From contig NZ_CP081183.1 in NCBI RefSeq assembly GCF_019693215.1, positions 1,987,226-2,051,225 on the forward strand: a stretch of DNA of 64,000 bases, given 5' to 3'. This DNA is from Salinarchaeum sp. IM2453. Lineage in GTDB: Archaea > Halobacteriota > Halobacteria > Halobacteriales > Salinarchaeaceae. A model generated the notes under the pieces. It did no database searches, was not told where the DNA came from, and saw only the letters and a program-made list of their open reading frames with translations. This document shows positions 19,201-27,053 of the stretch, piece after piece. The position numbers were made by a program, and so were the translations under genes. Each line of letters opens with the position of its first letter. Within the stretch, counting starts at the first letter, position 1.

Positions 19201-20464
19201 CAACGACGCGCTTTGGAGACACATCATCGGATGGTTCCTCAGTCTCCCCAGGGAGCGCAGTCTCTGCAGGCGTTGATTCGGCCATGCCCTGACCTACTGT
19301 CATCGTCTGTGCTTCCACTCCAAGTTGCTCCAGCCCCAGACGCTTGATTTCGAGCGCGGCATTGTAGTCCCTGTCAGCTTCGAACCCACACGCCGGGCAG
19401 GAATGCTCACGTACCCATAACGGTTTGTCTGTCTCACACCCACATTGTGAACAGCGTTTCGTCGTGCCTTCTGGCGGCACTTCAATCACGTGACACCCGT
19501 TTTTCTTCCCGTGACGTTTGAACGCTTGAATCGTTTCCCGCCACGACATCGATGCAATGTTCCGACTGTTCCCACCATTTTCTGTCATCGCTTTCACGTC
19601 CATGTCTTCGAGAAACACTGCGTCGTACCGAGTGGTGTATTCATTGGCGAGTTTCTCCCGGTAGTCTTCACGACGGTTCTGCAATCGGTTGTATGCTTGA
19701 GCGAGTTTCTGCCGGGCTTTCTCCCAGTTGTTCGAGTCGTATGTTTTCCGGGAGAGATTGCGGTGTCGGCGTTCGATTCGGGCACGGGCACGCTGTTCGT
19801 CAAGTGATTCGAACGACCGACCGTCCGAGTCGTGGATAAACGTCGTGATGCCGAGATCAATCCCAACTGTATCTGCCGGGTCAATCTTCTCGACAGGTGG
19901 TTTGTCCGGGTATTCCGGGTCGTAATCAACGACAATGCTGACGGACCAGTCACCGGTTTTTTCTTTTTTCAGGATGATTTGTGTAATCTCGCCGTCGTCG
20001 GGGAGTGGGCGGTGGTAGGTGAGATGAAAGTCACCGATGTTGGAGAAGTTCACGATCGCATGCTCAGCCCGATCCGTGTTATGATCCACGTCGAAACCAG
20101 ACTGGTTGTACACGATACTGCGGAACTCTCGTGGTGGTTTCCATTTCAACCGCCCAACGTCGTACCCCCGATCTTGGAGTGATTCAAGGACGCTTTCGCT
20201 TTGCTTGATGCGCCGGATCGCCATTTGCAGGCACTTGGAATACACGCTTTGCCACTCTGGCCAGCGTTGTTTCCATCTATTGGGGCCGGTGAGGTTGTTC
20301 TGCAGTTCTGTATAGGATGGTTTGTTGTAGTCTGGACGTGGCCGATATTCTTGTGTGAGCGCGTGATTGTATACTTCTCGACACGTCTGAATATCGGCCC
20401 ATGCAGCAGTCGCTGTCTCAGCGTCTTCCGGCGTTGCAGCGTACTTGAACGCCTCCTCAACCAC
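19145..20464 (-). CDS. tnpB: TnpB RNA-guided nuclease (IS200/IS605 OrfB)
   Basis: A 439-residue TnpB, full length. The split RuvC triad is complete: D203 in 'VGIDLGITTF', E286 in 'AVFLEDMDV' and D366 in 'FEADRDYNAA'. The zinc ribbon C338-x2-C341 ... C356-x2-C359 is intact. It starts at a GTG, and residues 1-60 match the usual haloarchaeal N-terminus ('FKYAATPEDAETATAAW', 'VYNHALTQEY', 'KPSYTELQN'). TnpB family proteins are guided by an RNA made from the right end of the element to cut target DNA, which helps the element persist. The last 45 residues after the RuvC core are low-complexity and overlap the right-end RNA region, as is usual. No tnpA is adjacent. Confidence 0.9.
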   Translation of the reverse strand: MVEEAFKYAATPEDAETATAAWADIQTCREVYNHALTQEYRPRPDYNKPSYTELQNNLTGPNRWKQRWPEWQSVYSKCLQMAIRRIKQSESVLESLQDRGYDVGRLKWKPPREFRSIVYNQSGFDVDHNTDRAEHAIVNFSNIGDFHLTYHRPLPDDGEITQIILKKEKTGDWSVSIVVDYDPEYPDKPPVEKIDPADTVGIDLGITTFIHDSDGRSFESLDEQRARARIERRHRNLSRKTYDSNNWEKARQKLAQAYNRLQNRREDYREKLANEYTTRYDAVFLEDMDVKAMTENGGNSRNIASMSWRETIQAFKRHGKKNGCHVIEVPPEGTTKRCSQCGCETDKPLWVREHSCPACGFEADRDYNAALEIKRLGLEQLGVEAQTMTVGQGMAESTPAETALPGETEEPSDDVSPKRVVEPGSPCLKEPPTAASRQG

Positions 20465-20515
20465 TACCGACTTATTGGGTTGGCTGTCACTTGAACGTTC
20501 GGAAAATCACGGAGT

Positions 20516-20628
20516 GTACGGCTGTGTCCCCGCCCTACTCGCTCCCTTCGGTCGCTCCTTGAGGACGGGGACTTAGCCTGTAAAAGTTAAAAAATCTACA
20601 GAGATAGCAGGCAGAGTGCCTCGAGATC
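20516..20628 (-). repeat. Two-part IS-end repeat upstream of tnpB (copy A)
   Basis: Read on the minus strand, this has a CTCGAGGCACTCTGCCTG / CTATCTCTGTAG segment (20628-20597), then a spacer, then a hairpin segment. The hairpin pairs GTCCCCG (20526-20532) with CGGGGAC (20566-20572) plus an inner CCT/AGG. The order and the linking bases (TTTACAGGCTAAG-like) recur in the 25.8-kb copy, where no tnpB is present. It is therefore a unit of about 110-145 bases, not a chance pair of motifs. Non-coding. Confidence 0.6.
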
Positions 20629-20639
20629 GCCAAAAATCA

Positions 20640-21116
20640 AATATTCTCGACCGACTTGACCCTGAGATACTTCACACTGCGTTCTACCCTGTCAGATGTA
20701 TTGACTGAATCTTAGATTTACACCGGTAACAAGGCAAAGTCTCGCGTTTACGGGTGTGGATGAAGCCGACAACTGGGCATCTGTCTACGGTTTGTTGTCC
20801 TACTGTTTTCTATCCAATCGAAACATAGATGTAACTGTATCGAGACGACTCAGTCCTCGAGTAAATGGATAATATTGAAATGCCGGCCAAGCTGCGTCTG
20901 AAGGCATCCCCTTTAGGCCGCTGGTCGTGAACTTCGAGTAAACACGACACCACTCAATCCCATGCTGGGATCAGAGAGGGCGGTTTGGCCCCGTCAGGTC
21001 CGGTCATGCCGATTGGACTGCAACCCTGAAACTCCAACGTGGGAATCCCCCGACTGAAGTCGTAGGAGGAGGTCAAAGGCGATTAATACGGATTAGCATC
21101 TGAATCCAAAACTGCG
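20640..21116. other. Gene-free stretch with a second type of IS right end
   Basis: No gene is supported in these 470 bases. From about 20880 to 21078 the DNA is more GC-rich than its surroundings. It ends in a small perfect hairpin, CGACT (21051-21055) / AGTCG (21058-21062), inside an AATCCCC...GGAGGAGGTCAAAG context that resembles the right end common to another IS1341-type lineage of haloarchaea. I take it as a tnpB tail remnant on the plus strand; the reading frame is too decayed to prove it. Confidence 0.4.
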
Positions 21117-21596
21117 TCAATCCTTGAATCTTTGATCAAGCCGACGCGTTTTTCCCCACTGTGATTCAGTGGTTTCTATGTAATAGTAGAAAACGGGAAT
21201 AAAACAACACCAAGACAGAATATATGCAATTCCGATAGGAGTGGTCTGGGCATCAAAGCGCAACGCAAATCCATTGATGAAGCCGATAAATAGAATAGCA
21301 ACAGTAACAATAACGATTGGTTTTCGCTCTAGCCAACTGTAAAGCACGCCCACCAACGATCCAGTCACATAGCTGAACACATACTGTCCAATTGCAGCAA
21401 GTACGATGTACGCGTAAAAATACAGCGTCGCTGATCCAGGCAAATTAACACTAACACCATGTACAACGGTCTCAACCCAACTGACGGACTCGTCCGGTGC
21501 AGATAATAAACTTCCAACCACCAGTAATGCAGTCAATAAACCAACAACACGACCGGCGATTACTCCTGTTTGTCCTGGATCATTGGGACTGCTCAT
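21117..21596 (-). CDS. Small membrane protein, unrecognised
   Basis: A 159-residue protein with four predicted membrane helices (about 13-32, 58-85, 95-113 and 120-140) and a charged C-terminal tail rich in Arg/Lys ('KTRRLDQRFKD'). I do not recognise a named family. It starts nine bases after the stop of the YbjQ/DUF74-type gene on the same strand, so the two are probably one transcript and may act together at the membrane. Confidence 0.65.
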   Translation of the reverse strand: MSSPNDPGQTGVIAGRVVGLLTALLVVGSLLSAPDESVSWVETVVHGVSVNLPGSATLYFYAYIVLAAIGQYVFSYVTGSLVGVLYSWLERKPIVIVTVAILFIGFINGFALRFDAQTTPIGIAYILSWCCFIPVFYYYIETTESQWGKTRRLDQRFKD

Positions 21597-21605
21597 CTCT
21601 TTTTG

Positions 21606-21920
21606 TTATTTGAACCGGACTGCAGTTCCGTAAGCAATGACTTCTGATCCGCCACCAGTAATCGTTGATGTTTCCATCCGAACGTTGACGACAGCATCAG
21701 CACCTAAATCTCGTGCATCCTCAACCATCCGATCAAGCGCCTCATCGCGTGCATCTGTAAGTAGCTCTGAGTATGCTTTCAGTTCCCCGCCCGCAAGATT
21801 CCGAATACTTTGTGTAATATCTCGACCGACATTTCGTGCTTTGACCGTATTTCCACGTGCAATACCAAGTGTTTCTTCAATCTCTTCGCCTGGGACTGTT
21901 TCTGTTGTTACAACTCGCAT
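21606..21920 (-). CDS. YbjQ/UPF0145 (DUF74) heavy-metal-binding-fold protein
   Basis: A 104-residue protein of the UPF0145 family: 'TTETVPGEEIEETLGIARG' start, 'EALDRMVEDARDLGADAVVNVR' helix, and 'EVIAYGTAVRF' end. The family forms small homo-oligomeric barrels and is called heavy-metal-binding from weak homology; no enzymatic role is established. The ATG at 21920 was chosen because the 25 extra residues of the longer frame (from 21995) are basic and cysteine-rich and do not match the family. It is followed at once by a membrane protein gene. Confidence 0.85.
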   Translation of the reverse strand: MRVVTTETVPGEEIEETLGIARGNTVKARNVGRDITQSIRNLAGGELKAYSELLTDARDEALDRMVEDARDLGADAVVNVRMETSTITGGGSEVIAYGTAVRFK

Positions 21921-22020
21921 GTTTCTAACTAAGATTAGCAGACACAAAACCTTTCGATGGACGGTACTTCTGTGCTTGATCTCGAAACAGCACAATTATA
22001 CTGTCACATGGTCTACTGAT

Positions 22021-22470
22021 TTAAACTAACTACAAACGCTTGACACCTTGCAGATACATCTTTGGGCCTATCTTCGTATAAACAACTGTAAATTTGTATG
22101 TGCCTGATCAAGCGTCTTCCTTCTAGAGACTTGATGGCGTCTATTCCCTGTCAAACGACCACTCCCCACTTTGATCGGGATTTCTCCATGTTCTCGCCTT
22201 TGACCGCAGTACCGTTCCATATTGCGTGGCCCGGTCAAGTAGCACTCCGGGTCATCATTATAGGCCCCGGGGCACGTTGACTGGACCCCGTTCATCCGAA
22301 CAACTGTTGGCTCGGATTAACGTACTTAGGCTATTCCTGAAGTCCAACAAGTGTACTTCCCCCGTCTTACTGCTCTTCTTGTTCGTTTTGGCGGACCGCG
22401 ATGTCCCTGGAGGTGGGAACTCTGCTTAGACAAGTTGAAATCAATATGATGCCAGATGGTTGTATAACTA
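22021..22470. other. Gene-free, GC-richer stretch of possible foreign origin
   Basis: From about 22090 to 22430 the sequence is clearly richer in G and C than the AT-rich DNA on either side, and no open frame in it has halophile-like composition or a recognisable domain. It may be another collapsed IS. I found no copy of the family hairpin in it. The stretch after 22440 is the promoter region of the next gene. Confidence 0.35.
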
Positions 22471-22508
22471 TTTGTTATTAATATTTACTAATAGTTGTTA
22501 TTAAGCAA

Positions 22509-22524
22509 ATTTTTGTACAAAAAT
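22509..22524. promoter_or_regulatory. 16-base perfect palindrome upstream of the TAXI-TRAP operon
   Basis: ATTTTTGTACAAAAAT is perfectly self-complementary. It ends about 22 bases before a TATA-like TTTAATATG (around 22547-22555), itself about 28 bases before the ATG at 22578. This position, just upstream of the core promoter, is where haloarchaeal activators or repressors bind. The protein that binds it is unknown. Confidence 0.5.
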
Positions 22525-22577
22525 ATCGTGCATAGAAATAACAAAATTTAATATGCAAAATATATTCTTCATGGTTG

Positions 22578-23663
22578 ATGACGGAAGAAAATATCTCTCG
22601 TCGTAACGCACTCAAAGCAGCAGGGGCGGCAGGCGTAGCCGGGATGGCCGGTGTTGCGGGTTGTTCAGACCTATTTAGCAGTCCAGATGTCACAATTGCG
22701 AGTACCTCCTCAGGAAGCTCATCATATGAGACAGGGCAGGCGCTTAATTACGCAGCCAGTGAGCACGATGCTGATGTTGATATATCGATCCAGACTTCTG
22801 AGGGCTGGACTGCTAACCTCTATGCATACGAGGCAGGTGACTTTAATACAATTAGTGTTGACAATAACTCGCTTTCACAAGCACTTAATGAGGAAGGCGA
22901 CTTCGAAGACGACCCTGTTGAAGAATTCCCAATGCAGGGATTCATATTTACGTCACTGGAGATGTTTTTCGTCAAGCGGGAAGGAGCTGACTTTAACACC
23001 GTTGAAGAACTGCGCGAAGGAGACTACGATATTTATCCAATTGAGCCAGGATTCGGGACACGACTAATGACTGAAGAAGTCCTCCAAGCAGCTGGCATTT
23101 ATGACTTTGATGAGGAAGAAGGCATCGAGAACAATAACGAAATCAATAACGCAGACACGACCGATATTGCAGAAATCATTGAGGAACAAGAGATTGATGC
23201 TATTGTTCTCTATGGACAGAATGGTGTCTCTCTTGCAAGTTGGTGTGATGAAGTCGTAACACAGAATGATCTCGAATTGGTCGAGACTGATGAAGATTTT
23301 GCACAAACGATTGACGACCTTGATGGAGCGAGCCTATTGGAAGATAGTGATCCAGTAGAGCGATATGGTATTGAAGAAGGAATTGACGAGGGCATGGAAG
23401 TCGCCCAATGGAGCCTTGATGGCCAATGGGCATTTGGTAGCGATGTAGATCCAGAACACGCATACGAGATTGCTGAAATATGCAAGGATCACTACGAAAC
23501 AATGCGAGAGTCTGACGACTCAGTGCTTGAATATGGCGATGACCCAGAGATCTTTACAAACGCAATTCTCGAGGATCACCCAGTACACCCAGGCGTTGTT
23601 GATTTCCTTAAAGACGAAGGTCTCTGGAATGACGACTGGGAAGAAGGAGAGATTGACGAATAA
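22578..23663 (+). CDS. TRAP transporter substrate-binding lipoprotein, TAXI family
   Basis: A 361-residue extracellular receptor. It has a twin-arginine signal ('ISRRNALKAAGAAG') followed by a lipobox ('GVAGC'). The mature protein opens with 'TIASTSSGSSSYETGQALN', the TAXI-family pattern, and contains 'YDIYPIEPGFGTRLMTEEVL' and 'WSLDGQWAFG'. TAXI receptors bind small organic acids or amino acids (glutamate-like in some cases). The ATG at 22578 is the first standard start; an in-frame TTG precedes it by one codon. The fused permease gene follows 41 bases later, making a two-gene operon, typical for this transporter class. Confidence 0.88.
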   Translation: MTEENISRRNALKAAGAAGVAGMAGVAGCSDLFSSPDVTIASTSSGSSSYETGQALNYAASEHDADVDISIQTSEGWTANLYAYEAGDFNTISVDNNSLSQALNEEGDFEDDPVEEFPMQGFIFTSLEMFFVKREGADFNTVEELREGDYDIYPIEPGFGTRLMTEEVLQAAGIYDFDEEEGIENNNEINNADTTDIAEIIEEQEIDAIVLYGQNGVSLASWCDEVVTQNDLELVETDEDFAQTIDDLDGASLLEDSDPVERYGIEEGIDEGMEVAQWSLDGQWAFGSDVDPEHAYEIAEICKDHYETMRESDDSVLEYGDDPEIFTNAILEDHPVHPGVVDFLKDEGLWNDDWEEGEIDE

Positions 23664-23704
23664 CTAACCTGCCGAGTGGTTCGGCATCTTACCCTATTGT
23701 ACCC

Positions 23705-25798
23705 ATGACGATCGGACCGAATATCAAAGACAGTGAATTGCTTAATCAACCAGTCAGTAGATCCATCAAAGAGCGTGTCACTAAGTCAGCGATTACTGAT
23801 CGAATATCGCTATGGTATCTACTGACGTTTCTTACTCTTCCCTACTGGGGATATATGCTCTATATGATTTATCAGGGAGCTGCCCGACACGGATTCGTTG
23901 GGCTGTTCGTCGGTGGTATTCTCTCACTGTATGCTTTGTATGAGATGACGGAGTTGGTCGACGGAGGAAGAGATTCGATTCAGGCAGACGTCCGCAGACT
24001 ATTTTCAAGAGAGAATATTGTAGAAACATCATTACTCCTTGGCAGCGCTATCATCTCGATCATAACCTCCCTTTATATCCACATTAACGTCATGGACCTC
24101 CTTGATCGAGGCTATGCGACGACAAATGAGTATATCATGGCCGGTCTATTCACATTTGCAATCATCTACTTAACGTGGCGATCTTTTGGGGCCACGTTCC
24201 TCGCAATCGTCGTCGTAGGTATCCTCTACGGAATGTTTGGATACGTCGCTCCAGGCGTTCTGAGTCATGGCGGGATGTCCATTGAACGGACACTGCGAAC
24301 ACTGGTTATTGGCGTTAACGGATTCTTTGGATCACTTTCACAGATGACAGCCGCATGGATTGCTCCATTCCTACTTTACGGAGGATTACTGAAAGCATAT
24401 GGCGCATTTGATCTGATTCTCCGTGGTGCGGCATACGTTGGTAAACTGTTTTCCTCTGGAGTTGCCCAAGCCGCTGTTGTTGCAAGTGCCGTCATCGGAT
24501 CGGTCAACGGAAGTCAAACAGCAAATGCAGGAATGACTGGTTCGTTTACGATTCCGATGATGAAAGACAGTGGGGTGAGATCAAAGACATCTGGTGGAAT
24601 TGAGGCTGTTGCATCAACATCTGGTCAAGTACTTCCCCCCGTGATGGGTGCTGGCGCATTCGTGATGGCAACTCTACTTGGAATTGCCTATGTAGATGTG
24701 CTGGTTGCCGGGCTGATCCCGGCGGTAATCCTTATGATTACAATCATTGTGGCTGTCCACTATGTGGCTGCTCCGCAGCTCACTGAGGCTGACAGCGTTG
24801 CAGATAATATCGATACAGACCTGTCTCGTCGGGATGCTGGACTTGAGATTATCAAGTTCGGCATTCCGTTAGGTGTTCTCATTTATCTCCTTGGTGTTGC
24901 TCAGTGGAGTGTGCAAGGATCTGCATTGTACACTGTTATTGCTATGGTCGTCATGGGTATTTTGCTCCCAACCGGACAAGCGACTGTTGAAACACGCAAC
25001 TACCGAGCAACGTTCTGGATGGGTGTAAAAACCATCAAGCAAACTATTGTTGGCTTCCGCGAAGGAGCAATTATCCTTGCCCCAATCGCAATTATTTTGA
25101 TTGCTATCAGTGGTGTTGTCGACATTTTAGAAGCAACCGGTGTTCCTGGAGTTATTTCCCTTGCTATCATGGATCTATCTGGAGGATCACTGCTGTTAGC
25201 TGGCGTCTTGGCAATGATCACATGTATCTTGCTCGGGCTCGGTATGCCGACAACAGGTGCATACACAATTGTGGCACTGCTTGTTGCTCCAACGCTCATT
25301 GAGCAGTTCCATATGCCTGAACTTGCAAGTCACTTTTTCGTATTCTATGCTGCAATTCTTGCAGGTCTCACACCACCGATTGCAACATGTGTAGCGGTAA
25401 CAACGGGAATTGCTAGATCGGGCTTCTGGGAAACTGCGTTAGAAGCAATCAAGATATCAGCACCACTGTTTATACTGCCATTCTCTTTCCTGTATCATCC
25501 AGAGATCGTCAATCATCAGGGTGAGATAACCACAAATCTCCTCCTAACGTCTGGATTGATTATGCTTGGTGCGCTGATTATGATCCACGGGATTAACTAT
25601 CGGTTCAAGCATGCTCGTGTTCAAACTGCAGTCATTCGTGCTGTATTCATTGGTCTTGGCCTAGTCATCATGATTTATCCTGGCATGATGATTCAAGCGG
25701 CTGCACTTGGTGTCGGTATTTTGTTATACATGCTTCTCGCTAATGTTGATGATACTCGTCCACTGGAACAGTGGCGATCCCGGTTGCCTGGGGCATGA
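23705..25798 (+). CDS. TRAP transporter fused permease (DctQM type)
   Basis: A 697-residue membrane protein with roughly 18 hydrophobic segments: an N-terminal small-subunit (DctQ-like) part and a C-terminal large-subunit (DctM-like) part in one chain, as usual for TAXI systems. Landmarks are 'AVIGSVNGSQTANAGMTGSFTIP', shown here only as a region near residues 260-283, then 'VASTSGQVLPPVMGAGAF' and 'LGLGMPTTGAYTIVALLVAP'. It forms a sodium-coupled secondary transporter with the preceding receptor. The substrate is not predictable. The gene stop codon overlaps the start of a repeat at 25797. Confidence 0.88.
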   Translation: MTIGPNIKDSELLNQPVSRSIKERVTKSAITDRISLWYLLTFLTLPYWGYMLYMIYQGAARHGFVGLFVGGILSLYALYEMTELVDGGRDSIQADVRRLFSRENIVETSLLLGSAIISIITSLYIHINVMDLLDRGYATTNEYIMAGLFTFAIIYLTWRSFGATFLAIVVVGILYGMFGYVAPGVLSHGGMSIERTLRTLVIGVNGFFGSLSQMTAAWIAPFLLYGGLLKAYGAFDLILRGAAYVGKLFSSGVAQAAVVASAVIGSVNGSQTANAGMTGSFTIPMMKDSGVRSKTSGGIEAVASTSGQVLPPVMGAGAFVMATLLGIAYVDVLVAGLIPAVILMITIIVAVHYVAAPQLTEADSVADNIDTDLSRRDAGLEIIKFGIPLGVLIYLLGVAQWSVQGSALYTVIAMVVMGILLPTGQATVETRNYRATFWMGVKTIKQTIVGFREGAIILAPIAIILIAISGVVDILEATGVPGVISLAIMDLSGGSLLLAGVLAMITCILLGLGMPTTGAYTIVALLVAPTLIEQFHMPELASHFFVFYAAILAGLTPPIATCVAVTTGIARSGFWETALEAIKISAPLFILPFSFLYHPEIVNHQGEITTNLLLTSGLIMLGALIMIHGINYRFKHARVQTAVIRAVFIGLGLVIMIYPGMMIQAAALGVGILLYMLLANVDDTRPLEQWRSRLPGA

Positions 25799-25945
25799 AC
25801 TGCCTTAGGGCTTGATTCCAAGGCTATCGGCCTGCTCTGCCTGTAGGATATTCGTTTATCTTTTGTAGGCTATATTCCCGTCCTCAAGGAGCAACACAGT
25901 GAGTAAAGCGAAGGAGCAGCGCACTAAGGTGAGGATACAGCCGTT
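25797..25945 (+). repeat. Two-part IS-end repeat (copy B), no tnpB
   Basis: Directly after the permease stop comes a GCCTTAGGG / TTCCAAGGC imperfect palindrome, then CTCTGCCTGTAG, an AT-rich link ending TTTTGTAGGCTA, and CCGTCCTCAAGGAGC with the decayed rest of a right-end hairpin up to ATACAGCCG. All segments occur in the same order in copy A at 20516-20628. Here the hairpin is interrupted by extra bases and would not pair well. Non-coding; it may double as a transcript end for the TRAP operon. Confidence 0.55.
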
Positions 25946-26039
25946 GCTCAGCCTACTTTGAAGCAGTTACGCTATGCGATATTGAATCATCAACTGTGAT
26001 GGATTCTACTCATGCGGCTGGCTTAGAACGGGATGGTAA

Positions 26040-26222
26040 CCGTTAGGCAGACTCCATTCGTTCTGTCACCCCCAAGTAGGTCAGGACATGGCTGAATCAC
26101 CGCCTGTGGAGACTGTGCTCCCTGTGGGAACCACGGTGGTTCCTGCAAACCGCGTCGTGGAAGCAGGAAGCCCCTGACTCAAGGCCCCGACAACGGCGGG
26201 GAGTAGGCAGGGCTAGTTCACT
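26040..26222 (+). pseudogene. tnpB C-terminal fragment with right-end hairpin
   Basis: One frame from about 26083 reads 'GQDMAESPPVETVLPVG', clearly the same tail as the intact TnpB ('GQGMAESTPAETALPGE'). It is followed by GCGTCGTGGAAGCAGGAAG and a nested hairpin with inner stem CCCCG (26185-26189) / CGGGG (26197-26201), then the terminus CTAGTTCAC. The RuvC and zinc parts are gone. The hairpin is well preserved, so it could still yield a guide-type RNA; this is not shown. Confidence 0.65.
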
Positions 26223-26283
26223 TCGGTATCCAAACCTGGGCCTTCTTAGTCTCTGGATTAATAACTTGGTGAGTGTGCTAATC

Positions 26284-26334
26284 CCTCGTCCCAACAGAGC
26301 GACCGGTAGAAGTGAGTAGGACGAGGTAACTCAC
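26284..26334 (+). repeat. Solo right-end hairpin overlapping the usp stop codon
   Basis: CCTCGTCC (26284-26291) pairs perfectly with GGACGAGG (26319-26326). The second arm is preceded by GTGAGTA and followed by TAACTCAC, the layout of the tnpB right end (GCGAGTAGG...TAGTTCAC). The terminal TCAC includes the complement of the stop codon of the minus-strand usp gene (ends at 26331). It is the third such unit within 540 bases. Confidence 0.5.
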
Positions 26335-27053
26335 ATCTCACTTTTCCCTAAACGATTAACGACTAATACAGGACTGACACACTCTGAGGCTACTTGTTCG
26401 GGCTTTTTGTCACCAAAAAGTGATGATCTAAGTGTCGGAGATTGCTCACCCATTACAACTGCGCCATGACCTCCAGCTGCTTCTGCGAGTGTGCTAAAAG
26501 CCACTGGCTCTCCCGGTTGCCGCTGTGTATCCTCCCCCCCAGACTCAGTCTGTACATCTATTCCCGCTTCTTGGAGCCGCTTAGTTGCAGACGCAATTTG
26601 TTCCGAATCCAACCCGGAGTCCCGTGCAGTAAATAGGGTTACGCCGATATCGCGATCTACGACGAGTGACTCTACAAACGATAGAATATTTCCAATATCA
26701 ACTTTATCGGACAGCGAAACGAGTAACCGGTCAATCTGTCCTGCCATCCCCGGGATCACGAACGCTTGTGCACCAATCTCATCTGTAATTCGCTCTATTG
26801 TCTGTTTTTGACTGTGCGTAAATACGAGACGGTGGTCTGCCTTACAGCCCGCAGATTCAAACTCTGCCTTAAGATCCTCTAACGCTTCGGTTGCGCGGTC
26901 TTCATATTGCAAACGTGCTTGATCTGGTGAGGTCTGCTCTGGAAGCACATGATACCCAAGAATTGTCACATTTGATGTACTTAATAAGTCTATAAGCCCG
27001 GGTGAAATGGTTTGGTTTTCAAGAATTCGTATTGGTATGAGTATATGTGTCAT
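26331..27053 (-). CDS. Tandem UspA-domain protein
   Basis: A 240-residue protein with two universal-stress-protein domains (about 1-140 and 140-240). The first begins 'HILIPIRILENQTISPGLI'; the second ends with the relic 'VVMGEQSPTLRSSLFG' ... 'SPVLVVNRLG', the position of the ATP-binding G-x2-G-x9-G(S/T) motif, here poorly kept. It overlaps the stop of the upstream amino-acid permease gene by one base, so it is translated from the same mRNA. In haloarchaea Usp proteins often sit with APC permeases, presumably as cytoplasmic regulators of transport; this is family knowledge plus context, not shown. Confidence 0.8.
   Translation of the reverse strand: MTHILIPIRILENQTISPGLIDLLSTSNVTILGYHVLPEQTSPDQARLQYEDRATEALEDLKAEFESAGCKADHRLVFTHSQKQTIERITDEIGAQAFVIPGMAGQIDRLLVSLSDKVDIGNILSFVESLVVDRDIGVTLFTARDSGLDSEQIASATKRLQEAGIDVQTESGGEDTQRQPGEPVAFSTLAEAAGGHGAVVMGEQSPTLRSSLFGDKKPEQVASECVSPVLVVNRLGKSEM

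Larger units (their letters stand above)
19139..20628 (-). mobile_element. IS200/IS605-type element with tnpB only
   Basis: The element contains an apparently intact tnpB (19145-20464) and no tnpA-type Y1 transposase. Its right end (19139-19190) is a nested hairpin followed by a TAGTTCAC terminus. Upstream of tnpB a two-part repeat (20516-20628) supplies a second hairpin of the same kind and a CTACAGAGATAGCAGGCAG box shared with other loci, so it may be the left end. Movement would require a tnpA in trans. The exact left boundary is uncertain. Confidence 0.7.

Noticed and set aside
22226-22429. 67-codon frame in the GC-richer stretch
   Set aside because: No motif, basic composition; the region looks like non-coding debris.
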